Part shown: one piece after another, positions 33,901 through 39,650 of the stretch
Layout: every line of letters starts with the position of its first letter
How positions within the stretch are numbered: the stretch's first letter is position 1
The notes under the pieces: model-generated
Databases searched by the model: none
What the model was told of the DNA's origin: nothing
The model's input: the letters and a program-made list of their open reading frames with translations, nothing else
Program-made: the position numbers and the translations under genes
From: Breviolum minutum Mf 1.05b.01
Taxonomy: Eukaryota; Sar; Dinophyceae; Suessiales; Symbiodiniaceae
Reading direction: 5' to 3'
NCBI GenBank assembly: GCA_000507305.1
Contig: DF241748.1
Location: 1 to 64,000 of the forward strand
Length of the DNA stretch: 64,000 nucleotides

Positions 33901-33909
33901 GAGACCTGA
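11425..33909 (+). CDS. Multi-exon gene: nucleotidyltransferase fused to glucuronokinase-like GHMP kinase
   Basis: Recognised by joining small exons. The N-terminal half has the nucleotidyltransferase series LAAG, LPK, ALLPVAGKPMLDH, LVSNA, VVNSG, FAGDTLFFKDFDL and LIGAS. The C-terminal half has the glucuronokinase series RYARVGLMGNPSDGF, IRNFW, YDT, GLAGSSAI (GHMP phosphate-binding loop), AGLQDRVVQ and KFPGSGGAV, and ends at TGA 33907-33909. Plant glucuronokinase (EC 2.7.1.43) makes glucuronate 1-phosphate from glucuronate and ATP; a fused nucleotidyltransferase could convert that to UDP-glucuronate (inference). No signal peptide is seen, so it is probably cytosolic. Exons E15-E33 join in phase with no gap. 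In the N-terminal half the joins E3-E4, E11-E12, E12-E13, E13-E14 and E14-E15 are unresolved, so small exons are missing there and fusion into one protein is likely but not proven. The start codon was not found. Introns run from 41 bp to 3.7 kb. Confidence 0.87.
11652..11711 (+). CDS. E2, nucleotide-binding LAAG exon
   Basis: Reads RMYEGAICIVLAAGFSKVE. VLAAG is the start of the NTP-transferase signature, where the glycine loop binds the NTP. The donor is GC (GA/GCAGGAC) and phase 2 joins E3 to give KVE-EDVSKFG. An alternative GT donor five nt upstream would break the phase. Confidence 0.8.
11753..11803 (+). CDS. E3, NTP-transferase exon
   Basis: Reads EDVSKFGFSKHPTDLK, ending at a consensus donor ATG/GTAAGT. 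Incoming phase fits E2. Outgoing phase 2 does not fit E4 (phase 0), so a small exon is missing in 11804-12084, or one boundary is wrong. Confidence 0.68.
12085..12129 (+). CDS. E4, exon ending in the LPK motif
   Basis: Reads ELEDSNGDDLAGLPK between CTCCCCAG and AAG/GTGCCG, phase 0-0. LPK directly precedes the ALLPVAGKP motif of E5, as in the family signature. Confidence 0.88.
12196..12290. repeat. Type II palindromic repeat
   Basis: GTTTCCGAAAATAGGGGTAC at the left mirrors GTATCCCTATTTTAGGAAAC at the right; the core holds AAATCATCC and ATAAACCATCC. Lies in the E4-E5 intron, about 65 bp after the E4 donor. Confidence 0.85.
12593..12633 (+). CDS. E5, ALLPVAGKPMLDH exon
   Basis: Reads ALLPVAGKPMLDH plus two bases of Trp. 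This is the second sugar-nucleotidyltransferase signature (LLPVxGKPxL). Donor TG/GTGGGT, joining E6 in phase 2. Confidence 0.92.
13834..13875 (+). CDS. E6, LVSNA exon
   Basis: Reads NRLISEIFLVSNA, the beta strand that is usually I-x-D-V-x-L-V-T-N-A. Acceptor CTGGTCAG, donor TT/GTTGCT, phase 2-2. Confidence 0.87.
14336..14381 (+). CDS. E7, FERWATAKG exon
   Basis: Reads KYKHFERWATAKGIA after joining phase 2 from E6 (TT+G gives Leu). The donor GCA/GTGAGT is a textbook GT site and sets phase 0. Confidence 0.9.
15276..15315 (+). CDS. E8, VVNSG exon with a GA donor
   Basis: Reads VVNSGATAVEKGR, at the place of the VINDGTT-type motif. The chosen donor is GA (CGAG/GACGGG). A GC donor seven nt downstream (CGGG/GCAGAT) would keep the same phase and add two residues. 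Joins E9 as Gly. Confidence 0.85.
15609..15674 (+). CDS. E9, helix exon before the GD motif
   Basis: Reads VLRDVELGLRRAQQTLWKQ. It fits the alpha helix between VVNSG and the FAGD strand. The 3' edge is uncertain: a GT donor after 15674 gives phase 1 and fits E10; a GA donor after 15660 would not. Confidence 0.78.
16004..16078. repeat. Type III palindromic repeat
   Basis: TTTTCACCCCAATTTGGG followed by GATTCCCATTTTGAC and GGTTGAAACCACCAAC; GGTGGCTTCAAAC at the left mirrors GGTTGAAACCACC at the right. In the E9-E10 intron. Confidence 0.65.
16900..17760 (+). repeat. AT-rich tract with a degenerate tandem repeat of about 232-235 bp
   Basis: The motif ATCCACTTCCTTTT at 16972 recurs as ATCCGCTTCCTTTTG near 17203 and ATCCGTTTCC near 17438, and a shorter CTCCATTTCCTTT near 17607. 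Each is preceded by related CTAACAAA-type text. Composition differs from both flanks. No coding potential. Confidence 0.6.
17776..17893 (+). repeat. Direct repeat flanking the assembly gap, left copy
   Basis: TTTTTGGACAGTTGGGCTTG through TTCTTCTCACAGGATTG is repeated at 18316-18443 on the other side of the N run, with small differences. Confidence 0.85.
17894..18313. other. Assembly gap, 420 N
   Basis: Run of N between two copies of a direct repeat. It lies in the E9-E10 intron of the NTP-transferase/glucuronokinase gene. Long open frames shown across it are meaningless. Confidence 0.99.
18316..18443 (+). repeat. Direct repeat flanking the assembly gap, right copy
   Basis: Right copy of the unit at 17776-17893. 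A third partial start (CTTTTTGGACATATGG) follows at about 18464, so this may be an array. Confidence 0.85.
19351..19411 (+). CDS. E10, catalytic FAGDTLFF exon
   Basis: Reads RDVVVFAGDTLFFKDFDLQ. The Asp of GD is the metal-binding residue in NTP transferases, and FAGDTLF is typical of the sugar enzymes. Acceptor CTCCCCAG, donor GA (AAAG/GACGAG). It follows a 3.7-kb intron that contains the assembly gap. Confidence 0.92.
19792..19834 (+). CDS. E11, FLRALKQ exon
   Basis: Reads NNDVYVAFLRALKQ, matching the helix after GDTLFF. The incoming single base fits E10. The donor is probably GA (CAG/GAAACA). About ten residues expected before E12 were not found. Confidence 0.72.
20619..20722. repeat. Type I palindromic repeat, subfamily b
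   Basis: ACCCTCCCCAAGTTAAACAT and its mirror ATGTTAAACTTTGGGAGGGT enclose GGAACCTAAAAATGATGG and its mirror. It ends 40 bp before exon E12. Confidence 0.85.
20763..20839 (+). CDS. E12, REVDTPSERGM exon
   Basis: Reads CREVDTPSERGMCQVDDSSK and then a few more residues, the region that is usually RG-x-x-E-V-D in the family. The donor may be GC (AAGG/GCGCAG). It sits between a type I palindrome (20619-20722) and a type II palindrome (from 20849), both in flanking intron. Confidence 0.84.
20849..20938. repeat. Type II palindromic repeat, 5' truncated
   Basis: Same core as 12196-12290 (TACCCCCAAATCATCC and ATTATAAACCATCC) and right arm GGGGTACCCCTATTTTTGG. It begins about 9 bp after the E12 donor. 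Confidence 0.82.
21038..21140. repeat. Type I palindromic repeat, subfamily b
   Basis: TACCCTCTGGAAGTTTAATA and TATTAAACTTCGGGGGTA arms, with AGCCCCTGAAAAT and ATTTTTCAGGGC inside; core in opposite orientation. Confidence 0.82.
21784..22146 (+). repeat. CAA/CAG then CCACAA/CCGCAA microsatellite
   Basis: About 170 bp of CAA-type trinucleotides with GAACAA blocks, then hexamers CCACAA and CCGCAA. All six frames are open, giving false poly-Gln/Thr/Val/Leu ORFs. It lies in the E12-E13 intron. Confidence 0.95.
22432..22537 (+). CDS. E13, KIPEFNSTTANRAC exon
   Basis: Reads KIPEFNSTTANRACGATSFS, then GRFVQHASRFNKTM. This matches the EKPxxxxTxSRxACPxFYxF stretch of sugar nucleotidyltransferases. 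Acceptor GAAACAG, donor ATG/GTGGAC. The join from E12 is unresolved. Confidence 0.8.
23129..23191 (+). CDS. E14, FHLIGAS exon closing the nucleotidyltransferase domain
   Basis: Reads MRMPGAFHLIGASTGLEEYR, matching the G-x-x-x-LIGT-x-x-x-Y end of the domain. Acceptor TTGGCAG, possible donor A/GTGATA. One or more exons between here and E15 were not found. Confidence 0.85.
24460..24537 (+). CDS. E15, first glucuronokinase exon (GLMGNPSDGF)
   Basis: Reads EPPLIGIP, then RYARVGLMGNPSDGFHGK. ARVGLxGNPSDxxxGKTxS is the N-terminal signature of glucuronokinase. In-frame stops just upstream limit the exon to the CATCAG acceptor. Donor GC (AAG/GCGCTT), phase 0. Confidence 0.92.
25145..25209 (+). CDS. 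E16, IRNFWA exon
   Basis: Reads TLSVTIRNFWASAELWESAQ, continuing GK-TLSVTI in phase. Plant glucuronokinases have I-x-NFWA here. Donor GC (AG/GCCAGG), phase 2. Confidence 0.92.
25822..25897 (+). CDS. E17, HPLFDPSSFSGLADL exon
   Basis: Reads LLPHPLFDPSSFSGLADLHF and IGRRE, matching the HPLNDPxxFxxLxDL stretch of glucuronokinase. The donor is GA (GAG/GACCAC), fixed by the phase 0 join to E18 (RRE-GYYGG). Confidence 0.92.
26081..26136 (+). CDS. E18, GYYGGTRLLMATCKRF exon
   Basis: Reads GYYGGTRLLMATCKRFQD, matching GxxGGxRLLxAxxKxF. The donor is GC (GG/GCATGA), fixed by phase 2 into E19. Confidence 0.92.
26605..26660 (+). CDS. E19, NFTLRYDT exon
   Basis: Reads RGIALPSKNFTLRYDTKL. The family normally continues YDTxIPRQxGLxGSSA; here KL joins straight to G-LAGSSAI, so about four residues before the phosphate loop are absent, or a micro-exon was missed. 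Donor G/GTGTTT. Confidence 0.88.
27312..27336 (+). CDS. E20, 25-nt micro-exon with the GLAGSSAI phosphate loop
   Basis: Encodes LAGSSAI, the GHMP-kinase ATP-binding loop (G-x-x-GSSA). Enters with two nt (completing Gly) and leaves with GT of Val. The donor is GA (TGT/GAGACT). Both joins keep the family motif intact, which is the evidence for such a short exon. Confidence 0.88.
27595..27662 (+). CDS. E21, ALMKFFNL exon
   Basis: Reads NSVFQALMKFFNLSEELL, matching the A-L-x-x-L-M-x-F-Y helix after the phosphate loop. Acceptor GGGAG/G, donor C/GTTTTT. A second frame here is open for 63 codons but fits no family and was rejected. Confidence 0.86.
27979..28048 (+). repeat. CAT trinucleotide repeat
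   Basis: Interrupted TCA/CAT repeats within the E21-E22 intron. Confidence 0.85.
28120..28255 (+). repeat. Three copies of a 21-mer
   Basis: TTGGAAGGGATGTGAAAGAA occurs near 28128, 28202 and 28224; the last two are in direct tandem. Confidence 0.85.
28284..28309 (+). repeat. GCCTT pentanucleotide repeat
   Basis: Four to five units of CCTTG shortly before a perfect hairpin at 28334-28359. Confidence 0.85.
28334..28359. repeat. Perfect 11-bp hairpin with T tract
   Basis: GAGAACTGCCC and GGGCAGTTCTC around a GTTT loop, followed by TCATCTTTTTTT. With the nearby CCTTG repeat it may be the 3' end of a SINE; its function is unknown. Confidence 0.8.
28429..28481 (+). CDS. E22, LQPCMIISKELG exon
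   Basis: Reads HDFLQPCMIISKELGRN, matching LQPSLxLxxExELGI. Donor GC (AAC/GCTTGG). Phase agrees on both sides. Confidence 0.82.
28713..28739 (+). CDS. E23, 27-nt micro-exon AGLQDRVVQ
   Basis: Nine codons, AGLQDRVVQ, bounded by CTCGCTAG and CAG/GTGCAC. AGLQDRVxQxY is a hallmark of glucuronokinase and contains the catalytic Asp region of GHMP kinases. Phase 0-0. Confidence 0.92.
29586..29651 (+). CDS. E24, VYQGLVFMDFD exon
   Basis: Reads VYQGLVFMDFDAQHMKEHHP, which continues DRVVQ exactly as in the family (VYEGLVYMDF). Acceptor CTCTTCAG, donor CTG/GTGAGG. Confidence 0.95.
30003..30028 (+). CDS. E25, 26-nt micro-exon
   Basis: Reads CAQDHGYG plus two bases that complete Arg with E26, giving GYGR-YERL, the G-x-G-x-YE motif of the family. 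Acceptor ATTTCAG, donor CG/GTAACT. Confidence 0.85.
30398..30469 (+). CDS. E26, YERL...LPFFIAYEA exon
   Basis: Reads YERLSRASFQWLSSLPFFIA then YEA. It matches YExLDxxLLPPLYLAYxxD. Donor GG/GTGATG, phase 2 to E27. Confidence 0.92.
30992..31084. repeat. Type I palindromic repeat, subfamily b
   Basis: ACTAACATGGAACCTGAGAA and CATTTTCAGGTTCTATGTTA arms around ATCATCTTCCAAACCCATC; the outer CCCTCC arm is eroded. Confidence 0.75.
31832..31892 (+). CDS. E27, IHSNVRSRWDAG exon
   Basis: Reads VFPAEIHSNVRSRWDAGETE, matching SGKxHSxVRxRWxxGDxxV. Acceptor CCCCAAG, donor GAG/GTTGGC. Confidence 0.93.
32132..32173 (+). CDS. E28, VVTAMRNFGDLA exon
   Basis: Reads VVTAMRNFGDLAVK, matching VxxAMxxFAxLA. Acceptor GTGCACAG, donor AAG/GTGGGA, phase 0-0. 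Confidence 0.92.
32372..32472 (+). CDS. E29, ARDHTALADLMDQNF exon
   Basis: Reads ARAAIETRDHTALADLMDQN, then FNLRR. It matches ARxALxxxDxxxLAxLMxxNFxLRR. Donor GC/GTGAGG, phase 2 to E30. Confidence 0.95.
32864..32923 (+). CDS. E30, LYGDACLGVKNLQMI exon
   Basis: Reads KLYGDACLGVKNLQMIEIC, matching R-x-YGDxxLGxxNLxMIExAR. Donor AG/GTGGAA. Confidence 0.95.
33106..33172 (+). CDS. E31, KFPGSGGAVLGL exon
   Basis: Reads RCQCAVKFPGSGGAVLGLCR then AE. KFxGSGGAVxxL is the third GHMP motif of glucuronokinase. Acceptor CTCTCAG, donor GAG/GTGGCT. Confidence 0.96.
33521..33559 (+). CDS. E32, penultimate exon
   Basis: Reads VADPMRKVQEALK, phase 0-0. Donor GC (AAA/GCCCCAG), chosen because it joins E33 in phase. 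Confidence 0.88.
33850..33909 (+). CDS. E33, last exon and stop
   Basis: Reads ALEAENFVFCPLDLVMPET followed by TGA. It corresponds to the xxxEGFVFxxL C-terminus of glucuronokinases. Acceptor AAAACAG. Confidence 0.92.
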   Translation, partial: ALEAENFVFCPLDLVMPET

Positions 33910-35747
33910 TCGCTTTTTTGGAGTCGGCGTGGTTGGGATTTGGCTGCGCCGAAACAAAAAAAACGGGTTGAACGAAGGGTGCGCCGAAACAAAAGCCAGT
34001 GGTGCGTTGTGAACATTGGAAGTTTGGGATCGAGATCAAGTAGTTGGTTGGGATGAGTTTTTTGTGCCCCAAGACAAAAAAACGCCCTAATCGTATTTGA
34101 TAAGGTTTGCGGGGTTAATCTCATTAGACACAGATAGGAAGTAAAGTGGTGATCAAATTCCTTTATCTTTGTCACTTGATTTGAGAATTCTCCAAACATT
34201 TCATGGAGTTGGGGGTTTGGGTTGGCCGGGTTGTCCCCCAAATCCTACGGCACCAAACCAAATCACTAGTCAAATAATCTTAAAACTAGGTGACTAGATA
34301 TTTCATAAAGAGACCCATTTGGTTAAGTGTGTTGCATCCAGATTGAAAAGAACAAGATATGAAGATGTTCATAGACGTGATTCAACAGTTTTCCGGAGCA
34401 TAAAGAAGAATCCCCTGAAATCCCTGAAATCTTCGCAACAATGGCCAGAAATTGGCGGATGTTTCCCAGTGGGATGGTTCCAAGTCCATGTGATTTGGTC
34501 GTTTCTTTCCACAACTGAGATCCAAGAACACTGAGGTGCTTTTGAAAAACATGTTGCTTTGAGTGTTCCAAAACCAACCTTTATGGATGGACTTATAAAA
34601 GCTATGTTTTGCAAATGTCGGTCCAAGAGTTTTTTAAAAGAAGAATCTCCACTCGTCCATGGCAGGTGCCAAGATGGTGCCAGGTGACAGGGGATGGGTA
34701 GACGGATAGTTGGCACCACCCTGAAAAAAAAATACCCAGTCATGCATGGAGTTTTCCAAACTCACACGAGCAGCCATCAAAAACCAAGGATTTGGTCCAA
34801 ATTTGACTGAGAAAATAGTCCAATTGAAGTGCTTGGGGATGCTTCTGTAACTTGGGCCAAAGGGAAACCCGAAGAGTCATGAAGAGTGGAGGGATGAATA
34901 TATAGATATTTTTTATCCACATACAATGTTACAATACTAATGCATGGTACTGCATATATTTGTATATGTATACACATCTATATCCCGTTGCATAACCAAG
35001 CGTACATGTATATACAGTATATACATATACGTATATTGTATATATATATATATGCTGTATACACACACACACACTGTATAATGCATATGTAACTATACCT
35101 GTAGTTGCACTTGAGGAAGCCTATGTAAGAAGTTCTCGCGTGTTGGAATCTTCACATGAAAACCTATCACAGATGGCAGAGGAGCACGCATGTACAATTA
35201 CCGGCCATTGCCCTGTTTGGAATTTGAGCAGTCGCAGCTGTTCAGCTCTTATCTTCTGTTCTCCTTCCCCAAACGTGGGGTTGCCATGGTTGTCGCGAAA
35301 CGTGAAAAGCTGTGGCTCTGGAGATGGTGGATACTTCAATGTTTTCTTTGTGGCTCGGACTGATGCACACGATGGAAATGGATAAATCATGCTAAACTCA
35401 TGTTGCCAGACTGGAGACATGCCGCAGCGGGCAAAAAACCTCATTATACAATTCTGAATCCCTGAAATGTCAAAATAGTAAGTGCACTTTTTCCAGTTGA
35501 TTTTGATGGAGATATCTTGAACAGAGCCGCACTTTGACTTGGCAAATCCTTGACAACAGTGGTTTTCTGAGGTGTCCGTGGTGATGTGTCAGCCTTCCGA
35601 GATCTTGGTTCCATGCCCAAGGCCGAAAAGATATCACCGGGTCTGTAGAGCTGTTTTGTTCATAGGAAATTCATCTACAAGGGATAAACGACAAGAAGTG
35701 TTTGTAGAAAATTGTGTTTTGGTTCACCGTCGTCTGCTGTTGTTGTT

Positions 35748-35876
<129 letters not shown>

Positions 35877-36245
35877 ACCACGTGTTTCTAAGGAAGTCTG
35901 CCTACCGGAGATGTTCCAGGGCAGACTTCTACCATCAGAAATATGGGCTCAATGAAGGGTCATTACAGTAACTACCCTTGTGCCTAGAAAACCCTTATTT
36001 CTGGTTGGTACTGGCTGGGATAGCTTTGGAGGGGGCGGGGCATCCCCAAAGCGTCAAACACTACCCTGTATTTAGGGCATCATTACAACCCGCAAAGCAG
36101 CATTTCTTTGGCATGACCAGGAGACCCAGAAGGTTTTCGCCTTGGCGGCCAAGAAGGCTGATGCTTTAGTGTCTCGGAAGTCTTCGCAGTTGGTTTTGCC
36201 GATTTGCAATTTTTGGAAATGAAGGAGGCTGACATTCTGAGTTTT

Positions 36246-36451
36246 TTTGTTTGTTAATTTTTTGTTTGTTTGCTTGTTGGCTTGTTGGCTCGTTTGCTTG
36301 TTTGCTTGTTTGCTTGTTTGTTGGTTTGTCTGTCTGTCTGTCTGTTTGTCTGTTTGTTTGTCTGTTTGTTGTTTGTTTGTTGTTGCCGCTGTGGTTGTGG
36401 CTCTGGTTACTGTGGTTGTGGTTGTCATTGTCGTTGTCGTTGTCGTTGTCG

Positions 36452-36483
<32 letters not shown>

Positions 36484-36520
36484 GCTGTGGTTGCTGCTGT
36501 TGCTGCTGCTGCTGCTGCTA
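36246..36520 (+). repeat. Compound TTTG, TCTG, TTG and GCTG microsatellite
   Basis: TTTG/GCTTG/TCTG units to about 36372, then GTT, GTC and GCT units. ORFs such as FVCLLACW and poly-Val are artefacts. Confidence 0.92.
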
Positions 36521-37192
36521 ACAAAGCATTTCAGTCATTTCCGAGCTCTTCCTGACATTGGGAAAGGTGATCGCACTCGGAACAAACCCCACTGGACGCC
36601 ATTGACTTTGATCTGAAAAATCGCACGTTTTCGGGTTGCTGACATCCCCAATCAAATGATCAAATGAATTGCCACATTTTTCTGGGAGTTGCTTCCCTTC
36701 CAGAATCTGACCTTGAAATACCTGAAATCTAAGGCAGAGAATGCAGTACAACAGGAGTCGAAGGGTGCTTTGAAGAAATCATGCAAGGGGATTGAAGGAA
36801 ATCCAGGCTGTTAAAATATATTCAATATGACTCACCCAGATGTTTCTGAGACCAACTTGGTGAACGGCAGGAGTGTTTGGAAGACATGGCTCAGTCTTCT
36901 AGCTGGCCAGAAAGCAAGCGAAAGCACCTTGTTGCTGAGAAACCAATTGGGAGGTTTGGATTTGCTCCTGTAACAGTGGGAAGTGAAGGTTCATGAGGGA
37001 ACCCCCTATCAAAAATGTCATAATCCTGATGGTAAAAATGCGAGGGGTTTTCGCATCCTAAGAAATATTAACATATCGCACTTTGGAGCTGTTTTTAGCA
37101 GCTCCACTTATGTCAGGGATCATTAGATTACCCATTCTCAGGGGATCAAACAATGCAAAAATCTATGGTAAAATTTGAAGGATTTCCCGTTT

Positions 37193-37426
37193 TTATTTGG
37201 TGCATTGTTTGGTAATTCATCACCCCTGCATGTCGAAGGTTTCCACATCCATCAGTTGAGGCAATGTTGTGAAGAGATGGGTTTGGGATGCTCTGCTCCA
37301 CCTCCGCCGGTTGAAGCTCCCAGGAACCAACTAGGGATGAAACAAATCAGGTTTTCATGGGGTGAATCATTGAGTTCCCAGAATGGGACTTGGAAATCTA
37401 TGGAAAAAATGGCATGGATGAGCTGA
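37193..37426 (+). CDS. Candidate exon, second host gene
   Basis: Open frame reading HVEGFHIHQLRQCCEEMGLG, CSAPPPPVEAPRNQLG and IRFSWGESLSSQNGTWKSME. Exact splice sites not identified; the Pro-rich part suggests a linker. No family recognised. Confidence 0.4.
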   Translation, partial: LFGALFGNSSPLHVEGFHIHQLRQCCEEMGLGCSAPPPPVEAPRNQLGMKQIRFSWGESLSSQNGTWKSMEKMAWMS

Positions 37427-37490
37427 GTCTGTAACTGTCAATTGTGAGCCTGAAAGTCATTTGTGTGTGTTTTCTTGCGTGCGAACAAAG

Positions 37491-37581
37491 TACCTTGAAT
37501 TAGATGAACAGTTGGCAGCAAGCAACTTGTATGTCAGGAAGCAGCACTGGCAGAAATTGGTCTTTGACATGGAGGAGCAAA
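37491..37581 (+). CDS. Candidate exon, second host gene
   Basis: After GAACAAAG the frame reads YLELDEQLAASNLYVRKQHW then QKLVFDMEEQ, with donor A/GTTGAT. It joins 37628 in phase (A+TG gives Met). Helical, coiled-coil-like. Confidence 0.55.
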
Positions 37582-37627
37582 GTTGATCACTTTGGTGATT
37601 CCGTCGTGAGAAGACGTTTTTTTGTAG

Positions 37628-37770
37628 TGGAAGGAATCTGGAAAGCAATGACACAGCATTGGTCGAGTGTCGATTTCCTGGCACCTAAATTTAAGTCACT
37701 CAAAAAAAAACGGTTGCACTGTGCTTTTGACAACCGCAGGAGAGAACAGTGGCACTTGGTGACCTCCCAT
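37628..37770 (+). CDS. Candidate exon, second host gene
   Basis: After TTTTGTAG the frame reads EGIWKAMTQHWSSVDFLAPK then LKKKRLHCAFDNRRREQWHL. Incoming phase fits the preceding exon; right edge uncertain. Confidence 0.5.
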
Positions 37771-37904
37771 TTGCTTTAGCAGAACGTTGTTTTTGGTGCC
37801 ATTCTGTCCCAAGCTAGCTACCAAATTCTTTCTTTGTCTCCACCAGGTTGGATATATGTTTTTTTTCCTGGAGGGTACTTCCAAAATCTTCCAAAGAGGT
37901 CATT

Positions 37905-37983
37905 AAAATAGTAATTTTCACCCCTACAAATTGGAGATGCTCCCAATTTTTTCACATAGTTTTCAAGTGGCTCAACCACCAAC
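37905..37983. repeat. Type III palindromic repeat next to a splice acceptor
   Basis: Shares AATTTTCACCCC, CTCCCAATTTT and GGCTCAACCACCAAC with 16004-16078, and ends about three bases before the TAG of a likely acceptor. Confidence 0.6.
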
Positions 37984-37986
37984 TAG

Positions 37987-38103
37987 AACAACGATGCTTG
38001 ATCCCAGGGGAAGAATTTCAATTCGTCATCCCTTTGTCCATCACCGCGGATGTGAAGCGTCCACCAGTGCTTCGCAAAACTGCGACCTTGGAATCAGGAG
38101 ATG
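37987..38103 (+). CDS. Candidate exon, second host gene
   Basis: Between CCAACTAG and ATG/GTTGGG, reading RCLIPGEEFQFVIPLSITAD then VKRPPVLRKTATLESGD. The acceptor lies about three bases beyond a type III palindrome. The frame is also open through the palindrome, so 37960 is an alternative start in the same phase. Confidence 0.55.
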
Positions 38104-38640
38104 GTTGGGGGTTTGCCCCCCTGTTTTTGGGGGGGTTTCTTCCTGAAGGGAAGTAAGAGATTGTATACAAAATTTCGGGAATGTGGGAGTGTGTGTATGA
38201 TTTTTGAATAAAGGTTGTACCGCAATCATTAGACATCTTTTCAGGATTTGATATACTTGATGGTATTTTCAGAGTAGTTTTGCTGGTTGCTTTGGAGGGT
38301 CAAGCAAAGCGAAGAGGTTTTATCTGAATCGTAATACAGGCTTCAGAAAGACCCAAAACTAGAGCCAGCCTACTTTGATCCAACTTTGCTGTCAATAGCC
38401 GGCGCTGTTTTCTTGTTTAACTCATTTCTTGCTTGCATTTTTTGGAGCATCATGTCTTGATGGTTTCTTTGAGCTGCGGCATGTGACCCCTGAAGGCACC
38501 GTGAAACATGAAGACACCGCATGCTGAGCTCCGTGAAAAACACAACTCAGAAAGCACCCCATCGGAGGTCTTGAAGTTTTTTTTGTCATATACCATCCAT
38601 TATATTTCTATTTGATAGTGTTTCCTGAATGGGTTTACAG

Positions 38641-38780
38641 AAATGATAATAATTTGGAGTTGAGGTCTTTCAAAGCTGCGATCGATGCTTGGTTGACGCA
38701 AGAATCTCAATCTCCAAGATTGATTCATGCCACTGCTACGCATACTCGTACCACCAGTGACCATACTATGGAATGGCATG
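38641..38780 (+). CDS. Candidate exon, second host gene
   Basis: After GTTTACAG the frame reads NDNNLELRSFKAAIDAWLTQ then ESQSPRLIHATATHTRTTSD. Right edge uncertain. Confidence 0.5.
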
Positions 38781-38895
38781 CATTTTTAAGTGTGATATGA
38801 AGAAAATATGTTCAGTGAACAACTGCGATGGTGTTTTAGGAGCTGGATTCCTCGATTTTCCCCAAAGACCTGACGCTGCCGGAAAAATCCTGCAG

Positions 38896-38992
38896 GAGAG
38901 GATCTTCCATATTGGTTGAAATTTGATCCTGGGCCAATGTCCTTCTCAGGCGCTCCAGATGGAACCATCGTTTTGGTGTGGCTCCCCTCCCA
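38896..38992 (+). CDS. Candidate exon with WLKFDPG motif
   Basis: Between CCTGCAG and CA/GTAAGA, reading EDLPYWLKFDPGPMSFSGAP then DGTIVLVWLPS. Both splice sites fit. It resembles the exon at 62962-63057 (WMKFD). No family recognised. Confidence 0.6.
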
Positions 38993-39486
38993 GTAAGAGT
39001 GGGAAAATGAAGGTTTAGGTAGGTGTCCCTTCCTAAAAATTATAATAATCCTGGTGGTGACTGGCATGGGAGGGGGGAAAAGACCCAACTTATCATGATG
39101 AAGCTCCTCAGGCCTCGCACCCAAAACCGGGCTTTTTCCGGTGAAAGTCCAAACCACGGATATGGACAACGGAGAAGTGATGGAATCTTGGGAGGCACAA
39201 ATTGTTGAGGAACACGGCCCGTTATGAGATGGATTCAGAATGTCATGAAAATACAGAGGTCCACACGAAACAATGTTTTCATCGTTTTAACTTTGAAACC
39301 AAACCAGTGCCTTTTTCTTGTCGCGCTTCGGAATTGAAGAATTGAGATGGTGGCGAGCCCATGATTAGCTGAAAATAAGCTGGTTTTAGTTGTGTTTGAA
39401 GATCTGTACCTTTATCATCCTTTATCCATCCAAACTATCGATCATTTGGAACTCAGATTTTCAATAAATCACTTCTTTCGCGCCTC

Positions 39487-39650
39487 TTGTTCTTGTTCTT
39501 GGTGTTCTTGTTCTTGTTGTGGTTGTTGTTGTTGTTGTTGTTGTTGTTGCTGGTGTTGTTGTTGTTGTTGTTGTTCTTGTTCTTGTTCTTGTTCTTGTTC
39601 TTGTTGTTGTTCTTGTTCTTGTTCTTGTTCTTGTTCTTGTTGTTTCCACT
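39487..39650 (+). repeat. TTCTTG/TTG microsatellite
   Basis: Hexamer TTCTTG blocks alternate with TTG runs. No gene. Confidence 0.92.
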
